This document shows, in pieces, positions 38,040-46,773 of a stretch of 64,000 nucleotides of DNA (positions within the stretch are counted from its first letter, which is position 1; every line of letters begins with the position of its first letter). The notes beneath the pieces were generated by a model that ran no database searches, was not told the DNA's origin, and saw only the letters and a list, made by a program, of their open reading frames with translations. Both the position numbers and the translations under genes were made by a program. Source of the stretch: Defluviitaleaceae bacterium (GTDB lineage Bacteria; Bacillota; Clostridia; Lachnospirales; WRAX01). The stretch is taken from contig WRAC01000005.1 of the NCBI GenBank assembly GCA_009780415.1, forward strand, positions 16,626 to 80,625. Direction: 5' to 3'.

Positions 38040-41038
38040 GCGCTAAGCGTTCCTTTCAAATCATCTATTAATCTGCCGGCGTTGTCAAAATCAAACCGCT
38101 CGAAAGCGCTCACCATATCCGCCACCATACGGTTAATGTCCCCGCCAAAATCCGTTTTTATCAGCGGGTCCAGCGTTTCCAGAGCCAGAGCGCTGTCAAA
38201 GAACTCGCAGGCCATCTCCAGCGCGGACATGCTGGCGGAAAGCGCGCCCGTACCGTCCGCCCTGCGTTTGTGCGTATCGGCGTTGTTGAAAACCGCCATT
38301 ACCCTTTCAACAAAGTGCGTAAGCGCACCCGCGAAGGAACGGTGCAGCTCGGCGCAGGCTTCGCCTTCGCCGTCATTTGCCAGGATTTCCAGCTTATACG
38401 CGATTTCGCCAAGCCCATATGCCCCTATGTTGTTCAGCACGCCCTTTATGCCATGTATCCCGACGGCGTAGAGCTTTAGGTCCGTGGCAAGGGTGTTATT
38501 TATTTCCTCGATATTTTCCGGCAAAAGCCGCACGGCTACTTTGACAATACGTTCGTAGGTCTCCTTGGAGCCGTTTACCATAAGAAGCGCCTTGTCAACC
38601 GAAAGCTCGGGGATATCCGTCAGCGCCGCCGCCATACCCTCAGCGGAGGCGCTGTGCCTGACTTCCGCCGGCTTGCGGCGTTTCGCGCGCGGAATCCATC
38701 TGTCCAGAATAGCGCCCAGCTTCACCGTTTCTATGGGTTTCGCAAGGTAATCGTTCATGCCTTCGTCAATAAACCGCTCCCGCCCGCCCGCCGCGGCGTT
38801 TGCGGTTAGGGCTATGATGGGAAGCTTTTCGTAGTATTCCCCGGTGTTGGCCCGGATAAGCTTCGTAGCCTCGATACCGTCCATTTCCGGCATCATGTGG
38901 TCCATAAACACCATGTCGAATTGTGTTGTGGAGATAAGCCCCACGGCGTCGGGGCCGTGCTGGCACAGCGTTACCTGCATTTCGTAGGGCGACAGCAGGC
39001 CCTCCATAACCTCAAGGTTGGCCTTGACATCGTCAACTATCAGGATCTTCGCCTCAGGGGCGGTAAAATCCGCTTCCATCACGTACGAAATGCCGTCCTG
39101 GATATTATTGAGCACATTCGAGATGGTCAGCGTATGGGCCGGCATTATAAGCATACGCGCGTCCTGCGCCGCCATTGTTTCCGTGATATCGGTCAGAAGC
39201 GTCAGGTTTGGCGGATTTTCTATATTTTTTATTATCGGCGCGATACGTTCGTAAACAAAGGACGGTGTAAATATATGCGGATACTTCGAAAGATTTTCTA
39301 TAAGCTGCGAAATATTATCCGCGCATTTGTATTCGACGCCTAAATCCTCAAAGCTTCTGACGACGGATTCGCGGTAGACGCGGCGCGTTTCGTAGAACAG
39401 AACCTTTGTCGGGTTTATTACCTCGGCGAAGGGCTTGTGTTCCTTTATCTTTTGCGGCAGGGTCATGGTAAACGCGCTGCCCTTGCCGTATGTACTCTTA
39501 ACCGTGATATCGCCGCCCATCGCGACGCACAGGCTACGCGTTATAACAAGGCCCAGGCCGGTACCCTCGATGTCCCTGTTCCTGTTCACGTCAAGCTGCA
39601 CGAAATCCTGAAAGAGCTTGCCAAGATCCTCTTCCCTTATACCAATGCCGGTGTCCTCAATCACCGCGGTCAGCAAGACGCTGTTCCCCTCCGCTTCGCC
39701 CGTGATATCCAGCGATATATGGCCTTCCTGCGTATATTTGACCGCGTTAGCCAAAAGGTTGAGGAGTATCTGCCGGATACGCACCTCGTCGCCCCACAGT
39801 ACGCCGGGCAGACGGCTGTCGATGTTTGTCGTAAACAGGACGGGCTTTTCGGTCAGGCGCATACGCATGATGTTCGCGACGTCGTTTATAAGAGCGGATA
39901 GCTCATATTCGCCTTCCATTATTTCGTAGCCGCCTGATTCCAATTTGGAAAAGTCCAGAACATCGTTGATTATAGAAAGCAAATTAACGCTGGCGCTTTT
40001 TATGCCTATGGCTTTTTCGTAAAGATCGCGGGAGATATCCTTGCGCAGGATCAACTCGCTCATGCCCATTATAGCGTTCATGGGCGTGCGTATTTCATGG
40101 CTCATTTTCGCAAGGAAGTCGCTCTTTGCCTTGTCCGCCGCCTCAGCCAGATTCCTGGCCTCAACCAGCGGCGTTATGTCTACCCATTCGAAAAACCGCG
40201 CCGCCGTATGTTTCCCCACCAAAGAGGAGCGCATCATCAGCCAGCTCATTTCATCGTCCATCGGCACGTGGAAATTTTTCTCCACATAGCCGTCCTCCGG
40301 TGAAAGCTGCCGAACCGCGTCCTTCAGCTCCTGAAACTTAAACAAATCCGGCAGAGGACGGCCTAAAATCTGACTTTCATCTTCAAGCCCCAGTGATTCG
40401 ATCATAGCCGCGCTCATATGCGACACTTCGCCCTTGTCGTTGGTTATGGCAAGGAAAGTAGGGATTTTAGCCATAATCATATCGCAGGTCAGGCTGCCCT
40501 CGTGGTATTTTTCACTTTTTGCCACTAATCTGATACCAACGGAAACAAAAACCAGGCTAAGAAATACAAAGGCTATAATATTACCGGCATAATCCCGGAA
40601 ACCATAACCTTCGCCAAGCATGGGGAAGCCTAATATCACAACAAACGTAAATACAATGATATTGGAAAAGCCTATGTACATCGCAAGGGTCTTGAGGTCC
40701 AAATGAACCAGGCAAAAGCCTACCAGGCCGATTTGGAACAGGAAGTACGAGTGATCCCCGCCGCCTGCGGCGCACATTATTGAGTGGATAAGCGAAAGCA
40801 CGACGGAGGTCATCACAGTGCCTATCCTGCCGCTAAAACGCTTACTGATTGCATAGGGCAAAACAGCTGCGACCATAGCCGCCCCCCCGACGGCCCTGGG
40901 GATAAGAAGATGGCTGTATGTATCTATCGCAAGGCTTAACGTTATAGTTACGGCAACATACAAAACAAGGAGCATACTGGCTATGCGCCTTGTTTTATCC
41001 TGTACGGACATCTCCGCAAAACCGCCGAATCCTCGCAT
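38036..41038 (-). CDS. Membrane hybrid histidine kinase: TM region, PAS, HisKA, HATPase, degenerate REC, REC, HPt
   Basis: H-box FLAKMSHEIRTPMNAIMGMSELI; REC ILIVDDVKANLEV..MDHMMPEMDGIEAT; HPt-like GIHGIKGVLNNIG. Confidence 0.9.
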   Translation of the reverse strand: MRGFGGFAEMSVQDKTRRIASMLLVLYVAVTITLSLAIDTYSHLLIPRAVGGAAMVAAVLPYAISKRFSGRIGTVMTSVVLSLIHSIMCAAGGGDHSYFLFQIGLVGFCLVHLDLKTLAMYIGFSNIIVFTFVVILGFPMLGEGYGFRDYAGNIIAFVFLSLVFVSVGIRLVAKSEKYHEGSLTCDMIMAKIPTFLAITNDKGEVSHMSAAMIESLGLEDESQILGRPLPDLFKFQELKDAVRQLSPEDGYVEKNFHVPMDDEMSWLMMRSSLVGKHTAARFFEWVDITPLVEARNLAEAADKAKSDFLAKMSHEIRTPMNAIMGMSELILRKDISRDLYEKAIGIKSASVNLLSIINDVLDFSKLESGGYEIMEGEYELSALINDVANIMRMRLTEKPVLFTTNIDSRLPGVLWGDEVRIRQILLNLLANAVKYTQEGHISLDITGEAEGNSVLLTAVIEDTGIGIREEDLGKLFQDFVQLDVNRNRDIEGTGLGLVITRSLCVAMGGDITVKSTYGKGSAFTMTLPQKIKEHKPFAEVINPTKVLFYETRRVYRESVVRSFEDLGVEYKCADNISQLIENLSKYPHIFTPSFVYERIAPIIKNIENPPNLTLLTDITETMAAQDARMLIMPAHTLTISNVLNNIQDGISYVMEADFTAPEAKILIVDDVKANLEVMEGLLSPYEMQVTLCQHGPDAVGLISTTQFDMVFMDHMMPEMDGIEATKLIRANTGEYYEKLPIIALTANAAAGGRERFIDEGMNDYLAKPIETVKLGAILDRWIPRAKRRKPAEVRHSASAEGMAAALTDIPELSVDKALLMVNGSKETYERIVKVAVRLLPENIEEINNTLATDLKLYAVGIHGIKGVLNNIGAYGLGEIAYKLEILANDGEGEACAELHRSFAGALTHFVERVMAVFNNADTHKRRADGTGALSASMSALEMACEFFDSALALETLDPLIKTDFGGDINRMVADMVSAFERFDFDNAGRLIDDLKGTLSA

Positions 41039-41079
41039 AAAATATCACCGTTTTTATTCATCGGAAAATTGCATAGTAA

Positions 41080-41108
41080 TTATACCACAGCGGAGCATTC
41101 CGCGCAAT
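41080..41108 (-). promoter_or_regulatory. Sigma-A promoter for the hybrid kinase/HD-GYP operon
   Basis: Minus strand TTGCGC-N17-TATAAT. Confidence 0.6.
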
Positions 41109-41116
41109 ATCTTATG

Positions 41117-42637
41117 TCAGAGGAATTTTTCGACTAAATTAAGCAAAGATGGACAGACTCCCAGCAGCTTGCAAATGCCAAGGGCGTCGTTCGGCACGGA
41201 ATCCGCCGGCTGCGCCTTGATCAGCCTGTAATCCATCAGCCCCGGTATCATTTCCGGCGATAAACGTTTTTTATCGGATTCCAGCGCGGCCAGGAGTTCT
41301 TTTTTCAATCCCGCCGCCATGTAGCAATTATATTCTTCTTTAGCCACATTGTCATAATGGGTGGAAAGGATGGATATGGATGACAGCCCGTTTAAACACG
41401 CGGCCAGCCCCGCCGCTATGGCGCGGCCCTCGCGGGGGTTCGTGCCCCTTGCCGGTTCGTCCAGGATGATGAGGGAGAAGCCGTTCAAAGCGCGTTCAAG
41501 CAAGGCGTTAACATTGGACATTTCCGCGCCGAAGCTGGACAGGCCGGAGTAGACGCTCTGCTCATCGTCAAAGATAAAGTCGATATTGTCAAATAAAGGC
41601 AGCCCGGCTTCGGCGGCAAACACCAAAAAACCGCATTGGAACAGGTAGCAGTTAAGCGCAACGGTTTTGAGCGCGACGCTCTTGCCCCCCATGTTCGCGC
41701 CGGTTAAAACAGCCGTTCCGGGCGCGAGGCTCAAGCTTACGGGTGTAACGCGCCCGCCGCGTTCTTTCAGGGCGGCGTCCGCTTCCGGGCTGTAAACGTC
41801 TTTCAGCATTATTGTATTTTCGGTAATCGACGCTTTTACGCAGCCGTATTCACGTGCCAGAGAAGCCTTTGCCAAGGTCAGATCCAGCCTTGCCAGGGCA
41901 TCGATATTCACGTCGAAATCCATTTTGTGCGTTGCAAGCCTAAACGTAAGCGCGGTACGCACCGCCAGCTCCTCTTCCTCCTCCTCAGCCACAATTTTCA
42001 GGCGTTCGCGCTCCAGCTCTTTTAGGGTTTCCGCGTTATTCACGGCGTTTAACCCGGCATCGATTATCAGTTTTTTCTCACGTATTATACGAAGCTTTTC
42101 CGAATATTTTTCATTGACATAAAAACTACGCAGGCGCGTCCTTTCCGGGTCCAGTACCAGCAGCGCGTCCTCCATGGGAGCAATCCCTATGCCTGTAAGC
42201 CCGGCGGATCCGTTAAAGCGCGCGTACGCCTCCGCCAACTCGCTAAGGGCAAGCAGAAAGGATTTAACCTCAAACAGCTCCACCTCACCCAGCGCTTTGC
42301 CTTCTTCACCGGTCAGCTTTTTTACCGAACCCCTGATATCGCGGAATTTCGGTAATATTCTGGTGAAGGCTGAATTATCCGCGCCGGAAAAAGCCGCGCG
42401 CTCCACATTTTCCAATTCTATCGCAAGTGCGCCCGCCTGAGCCTTTAAAAACGGCGCAATATGCCTTGCCGCGTCCCTTCCGTATGGCGTGACGGGGGTA
42501 AGCTTATTCAGCGCGTACGCCGCTCCAACCGTGCGCAGTTGTTTATCCGTAAACCGTTTCATGTTCCTCCACATCAAAGACAGGGACAGATACCCTGTCA
42601 CGAACCGCCGCGAGAAACTCAGCCCGGTCAAAGGCAT
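41117..42637 (-). CDS. MutS-domain ATPase, KamC-like (lysine 5,6-aminomutase reactivase ATPase-like)
   Basis: GTAVLTGANMGGKSVALKTVALNCYLFQCGFLVFA Walker A; LIILDEPARGTNPREGRAIAAGLAA; lacks N-terminal MutS mismatch domains. Confidence 0.75.
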   Translation of the reverse strand: MPLTGLSFSRRFVTGYLSLSLMWRNMKRFTDKQLRTVGAAYALNKLTPVTPYGRDAARHIAPFLKAQAGALAIELENVERAAFSGADNSAFTRILPKFRDIRGSVKKLTGEEGKALGEVELFEVKSFLLALSELAEAYARFNGSAGLTGIGIAPMEDALLVLDPERTRLRSFYVNEKYSEKLRIIREKKLIIDAGLNAVNNAETLKELERERLKIVAEEEEEELAVRTALTFRLATHKMDFDVNIDALARLDLTLAKASLAREYGCVKASITENTIMLKDVYSPEADAALKERGGRVTPVSLSLAPGTAVLTGANMGGKSVALKTVALNCYLFQCGFLVFAAEAGLPLFDNIDFIFDDEQSVYSGLSSFGAEMSNVNALLERALNGFSLIILDEPARGTNPREGRAIAAGLAACLNGLSSISILSTHYDNVAKEEYNCYMAAGLKKELLAALESDKKRLSPEMIPGLMDYRLIKAQPADSVPNDALGICKLLGVCPSLLNLVEKFL

Positions 42638-43448
42638 AGCCGAGACCGGGGGCGGTTGGGTTGAGGGCCGCCGCGATTAAATCAGCCGGCTTGTTAACAT
42701 AAATCTTTCCGCCCCTGTGCAGAAATCTGTCCAGAACGGCGGATTTTACGAAGATTTTTGACATATCGGCTGCAATTACCGCCGTTATTTTAATATCGGC
42801 GCAGTCTGTGATTTCCCCAAGGATTTCGTCCGTCAGCGCGCCGCTTATCCGACGTATAACCGCGTCTTCTCTGCATTCCGCCTCCAGCGGCAGATTCATT
42901 AAACGGCAGATATGCGCGCATTCGGCGGCTACCGCGTTTATATCGCGGTTAAGCGCGGCCCCGGCGCATAAAATGACCCCTCCGGAAGCTTGGGCGAATG
43001 TGCGCCTGTCGCCTGAGCCGTCAACCAAAATTTGGCCCGCTCCGATTTCCGCGCGCATGTAGCGGCATAGTTCACCCAGCTGGCTGTTGACGGACGGCCC
43101 GGCAAGGCTTACGCGCCCGTCGGACAGGGCTTCCGCTACGATAACCTCGCCCAAAGGCGTGGAGATGCCCGTCGTATGGACGATGCGCCTGGTGAAATCG
43201 CAATCCCTCAGTACCCCGGCGGCTGTTGCGGCGTACATCCCTTTGTATATGCGGATTTCGGGAAAAACGCCGCCCTGCCCGACGGATGTAACGGCTAACG
43301 GGGGCAGGGCTTGGGCATTGCTTTTGGTATATCGTTTATATGCGTGGATCAAATGCTTTAAAACAGTGGTTTTACCGGCCGATTTCGACAATCCGACCAG
43401 CGAAACGACCGGATACGGACGGCAAAGGCTGAACAAATCATTTTGCAT
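42543..43448 (-). CDS. P-loop protein, KamB-like (lysine 5,6-aminomutase reactivase subunit-like)
   Basis: VVSLVGLSKSAGKTTVLKHLI and ISTPLGEVIVAEALSDGRVSLAGPSVNSQLGELCRYM; adjacent to the MutS-like ATPase as in KamB/KamC pairs. Confidence 0.7.
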   Translation of the reverse strand: MQNDLFSLCRPYPVVSLVGLSKSAGKTTVLKHLIHAYKRYTKSNAQALPPLAVTSVGQGGVFPEIRIYKGMYAATAAGVLRDCDFTRRIVHTTGISTPLGEVIVAEALSDGRVSLAGPSVNSQLGELCRYMRAEIGAGQILVDGSGDRRTFAQASGGVILCAGAALNRDINAVAAECAHICRLMNLPLEAECREDAVIRRISGALTDEILGEITDCADIKITAVIAADMSKIFVKSAVLDRFLHRGGKIYVNKPADLIAAALNPTAPGLGYAFDRAEFLAAVRDRVSVPVFDVEEHETVYG

Positions 43449-44283
43449 AGCTGAAAAAGCCTTCTCCGGTCTTTTTACCCAGCCTGCCCGCCCTTACCAT
43501 TTTGCGGAGCAGCGTGCTGGCGCGGTATTTGGTGTCCCCGGTTTCCGTAAGCAAGGTGTCCATAATAAACAGCACAACGTCGTTGCCGATGAGGTCGGAC
43601 AGCGCCAGCGGCCCGATGGGATGGTTCGCGCCCAGCGTCATCGCCTTGTCGATGTCCGCGGCGGAGGCCACGCCCTGCTCCAGCACGCAAATGGCCTCGT
43701 TAATCATCGGCACAAGAATCTTGTTCACGACAAAACCCGGCGCTTCCTTTACCTCGACAGGCTCCTTGCCGATTTCCCTCGAAAGTTCAACAACCCTTTC
43801 AAATGTCTCGTCGGATGTCAGGAACCCGCGGATAACCTCGACAAGCTTCATAACAGCCGCCGGGTTGAAGAAATGCATACCGATAACCTTGTCCGGGCGG
43901 CTTACGGCCTGAGCAAGCTCGGTTATCGAAATGGACGATGTATTCGACGCGAGAATGGTGTCAGGCTTACAAATCTTATCAAGTTTGCCGAACAGTTCTT
44001 TTTTAATAGCCGGGTTTTCAATTACAGCCTCAACAGCTAAATCACAATCCGCCGCAGACGATAAATCGGCTGTACCGCTTATACGCCCCATAATTTCGCT
44101 TTTTTTACCCGCTTCAATCTTGCCTTTTTCAACCAGCTTTGAAAGGCCCTTGTCCAGCCCCGCGACGCCCTTTGCCGCTATCTCATCCGAAATATCATAT
44201 AAAACCGCCGTATGCCCGGACTGGGCGAAAACCTGCGCGATGCCCGCGCCCATGGTTCCCGCGCCCGCTATGAATACCCTCAT
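43438..44283 (-). CDS. hbd: 3-hydroxybutyryl-CoA dehydrogenase
   Basis: MRVFIAGAGTMGAGIAQVFAQSGH; VIGMHFFNPAAVMKLVEVIRG; start set at MRVFIAG. Confidence 0.95.
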   Translation of the reverse strand: MRVFIAGAGTMGAGIAQVFAQSGHTAVLYDISDEIAAKGVAGLDKGLSKLVEKGKIEAGKKSEIMGRISGTADLSSAADCDLAVEAVIENPAIKKELFGKLDKICKPDTILASNTSSISITELAQAVSRPDKVIGMHFFNPAAVMKLVEVIRGFLTSDETFERVVELSREIGKEPVEVKEAPGFVVNKILVPMINEAICVLEQGVASAADIDKAMTLGANHPIGPLALSDLIGNDVVLFIMDTLLTETGDTKYRASTLLRKMVRAGRLGKKTGEGFFSYAK

Positions 44284-44321
44284 GTCTACACCCCTCTCTT
44301 TTACTTTTTGCTTATTACCTT

Positions 44322-45503
44322 TTAACTTTCCCTCTCCACCGCCACGGCTATACCCATACCGCCGCCGATGCACAGTGCGGCCAGCCCCTTCCGTACGCCG
44401 CGCTTTTCCATTTCGTATAAAAGCGTTACGAGGATCCGCGCGCCGCTGGCTCCGATGGGGTGGCCCAGAGCGATTGCGCCGCCGTTTACGTTTACTATGT
44501 CCATGTTTAATTTAAGCTCTTTCGCGACGGAAAGCGACTGCGCCGCGAATGCTTCGTTGGTCTCAATCAGCTCAACCTCGTCCATGCTCCAGTTTGCCGC
44601 CGCGAGGGCGTTCTTGACGGCTTGGACGGGGCCGATTCCCATAATTGCGGGGTCCACGCCGGCTTGTCCCATGGCTTTTATCACCGCCAGCGGTTTAAGA
44701 CCGCGCTTTTCGACTGCGGCTTCGGAAGCGAGCATCAGAGCCGCCGCGCCGTCGTTGATGCCGGAGGAATTGCCCGCCGTAACCGTGCCGCCCTCTTTAA
44801 AGGCGGGGCGCAGCCGGGCGATCTTTTCGATGTTGGTATCGGGGCGCGGGAATTCGTCGGTTTTGAATTGGACGGTTTCCTTATTTACCGTAATCTCCAC
44901 CGGTACGATCTCGTCGTTAAAACGCCCGGATGTAACGGCGTCGGCTGTTTTGCGCTGGCTTTCCACCGCGTATATGTCCTGCTCAAGGCGGGAAATGCCG
45001 TATTTTTCCGCAAGGTTTTCCGCCGTAATGCCCATATGGATGTGATTCATGGCGCAGAGCAAGCCGTCGTTGATCATTGTGTCAACAACCGCGCCGTTGA
45101 AAAGCTTGTAGCCGAAACGCGCGTCCAACAGGGCGTAAGGCGCTTTGCTCATGCTTTCCATGCCGCCGGCGGCCACGATGTCATTGTCACCGGCTATAAT
45201 GCTCTGCCGCCCCAGGGTAAGCGACTTTAAGCCCGACCCGCACAGCATGTTGACCACCGTTGCGCATACGTTTTCGCCAATCCCGGCTTGAAGGGCGGCC
45301 TGTCTTGCCACGTTCTGCCCGAACCCGGCGGTCAGCACCGCGCCCATTATAACTTCGTCCACGTCGGCGGGGGTAAGCCCCGCGCGTTTTACGGCTTCTG
45401 CTATTGCCACGGCTCCCAGCTTCGGCGCCGGGACGTTCATCAGCGCTCCGCCCATTGACCCGATTGCGGTTCTTGCCGCTCCCACAATATACACCTTGCT
45501 CAT
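44322..45503 (-). CDS. thlA: Acetyl-CoA acetyltransferase (thiolase)
   Basis: VVNMLCGSGLKSL active Cys; NVNGGAIALGHPIGASGARI; CIGGGMGIA. Confidence 0.96.
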   Translation of the reverse strand: MSKVYIVGAARTAIGSMGGALMNVPAPKLGAVAIAEAVKRAGLTPADVDEVIMGAVLTAGFGQNVARQAALQAGIGENVCATVVNMLCGSGLKSLTLGRQSIIAGDNDIVAAGGMESMSKAPYALLDARFGYKLFNGAVVDTMINDGLLCAMNHIHMGITAENLAEKYGISRLEQDIYAVESQRKTADAVTSGRFNDEIVPVEITVNKETVQFKTDEFPRPDTNIEKIARLRPAFKEGGTVTAGNSSGINDGAAALMLASEAAVEKRGLKPLAVIKAMGQAGVDPAIMGIGPVQAVKNALAAANWSMDEVELIETNEAFAAQSLSVAKELKLNMDIVNVNGGAIALGHPIGASGARILVTLLYEMEKRGVRKGLAALCIGGGMGIAVAVERES

Positions 45504-45513
45504 TTAAAGGCTC

Positions 45514-45936
45514 CTATTCAACTTTTACTCTTGGCGGGCTGATGATTCCTTCCCCTTCAAGGACTGTAACGCCGTCTTGATTTACGCAGGCGGCTTTGAT
45601 TTTAATTTTCGACTTTTCAAGCTTTTCCGCAATCTCGACAACGGCGGTAATAGTATCCCCAAATTTAACCGGAGCCATAAAATTAAGCTGCTGGGAAATC
45701 CAGATAGTGCCGTGGCCCGGCATAATATTGCCGAGCACGCCCGACACAAGTCCCGCCGATATCAGCCCGTGGGCTATCCTTGTTTTGAAGAATGTGTTCT
45801 TCGCGTATTCCTCACTGAGGTGAGCCGGGTTTATGTCGCCCGAAATCCCCGCGAAAAGGTATACGTCCGTCTCCGTGACGGTCTTGCTGAAAGATGCCTT
45901 TTGGCCTACAGACAGTTCGTCGTACAGATAATTCAT
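45514..45936 (-). CDS. MaoC/PhaJ-type (R)-enoyl-CoA hydratase
   Basis: FAGISGDINPAHLSEEYAKNTFFKTRIAHGLISAGLVSGVLG hydratase-2 motif. Confidence 0.9.
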   Translation of the reverse strand: MNYLYDELSVGQKASFSKTVTETDVYLFAGISGDINPAHLSEEYAKNTFFKTRIAHGLISAGLVSGVLGNIMPGHGTIWISQQLNFMAPVKFGDTITAVVEIAEKLEKSKIKIKAACVNQDGVTVLEGEGIISPPRVKVE

Positions 45937-45978
45937 GATAACCCTCCTTATACTCAGCCAACTTCTAAAAAATGTTTA

Positions 45979-46656
45979 TTATTTACAAGCCTCGATAAAA
46001 GGCCTGAATAATTCAATCATCAACGCGTGCTCCGGGGATTCCAGCATAGCCTCGGGATGCCATTGGTAACAGGCGCAGAACCAATCCCCGCTGTATTCAT
46101 AAGCTTCTGTGAAACCTTCGGCGGAACGCGCCGTAACGATAAAACCGGGGGCCAGCTTATCCGCAAGCTGGTGGTGGAAGCTGTTAACCCGGACGGAGCT
46201 CTGTCCAAGCCATTTGCGCAGTTTAGTCCCGTCCGTTATGTCAATGCTGTGCGTTGCGGTGCTTCTGGCGTCTTTTTGGTCGTGGCCGTCTATATGCTGG
46301 ATGAGATTTCCGCCCAAGGCTACGTTGATGACCTGCTCACCCCGGCAGATGCCCAGCAGCGGCTTCTTCGCCTCGAAAGCGAGCCTTGCCAGCGTAATCT
46401 CGAACATATCTCGCTCCTCGGATATACCGGACACTTTCTCATGGTTATCCTGACTGAAATATTTAGCCTGTACATCGCCGCCGCCGCTGAAGAGCAGGCC
46501 GTTGCAGGCGGCAAGGTATTCATTCTCAAAACCCGGCTTATTTGGCAGCACAACGGGAATGCCCCCTGCCGCCGCCACGGCGTTTACATATGTTTTTTGC
46601 ACCGACGTAAGGGTTTTATCGGCTGCGGATGATGTTATGCCAATTATTGGCAGCAT
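45979..46656 (-). CDS. Class I glutamine amidotransferase / gamma-glutamyl-gamma-aminobutyrate hydrolase (PuuD-like)
   Basis: PLLGICRGEQVINVALGGNLIQHI, FHHQLADKLAPGF, CYQWHPEAM. Confidence 0.92.
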   Translation of the reverse strand: MLPIIGITSSAADKTLTSVQKTYVNAVAAAGGIPVVLPNKPGFENEYLAACNGLLFSGGGDVQAKYFSQDNHEKVSGISEERDMFEITLARLAFEAKKPLLGICRGEQVINVALGGNLIQHIDGHDQKDARSTATHSIDITDGTKLRKWLGQSSVRVNSFHHQLADKLAPGFIVTARSAEGFTEAYEYSGDWFCACYQWHPEAMLESPEHALMIELFRPFIEACK

Positions 46657-46716
46657 TTAAATCCTCCTTAAAGATGGCTTTCGTTTTATTATTGTTTGTC
46701 AGGCTTCTGCAAAAAA

Positions 46717-46732
46717 ATGACAAGATTGTCAT
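46717..46732. promoter_or_regulatory. Perfect inverted repeat, candidate operator
   Basis: ATGACAA-GA-TTGTCAT overlapping the predicted transcription start of the PuuD-like gene. Confidence 0.5.
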
Positions 46733-46736
46733 ACTA

Positions 46737-46766
46737 ATTATACAACGAATATGAAGCTTATGGCAA
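46737..46766 (-). promoter_or_regulatory. Putative sigma-A promoter for the PuuD-like gene
   Basis: Minus strand TTGCCA-N18-TATAAT. Confidence 0.55.
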
Positions 46767-46773
46767 TCATTTT

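Noticed and set aside
40240-40290. CACGTGGAAATT considered as a second parS site
   Set aside because: Inside coding sequence and lacks the palindromic left half.
41117-42637. True DNA mismatch repair MutS
   Set aside because: Only the ATPase-type C-terminal region is recognisable; length 506 aa and adjacency to the KamB-like gene argue against a canonical MutS.
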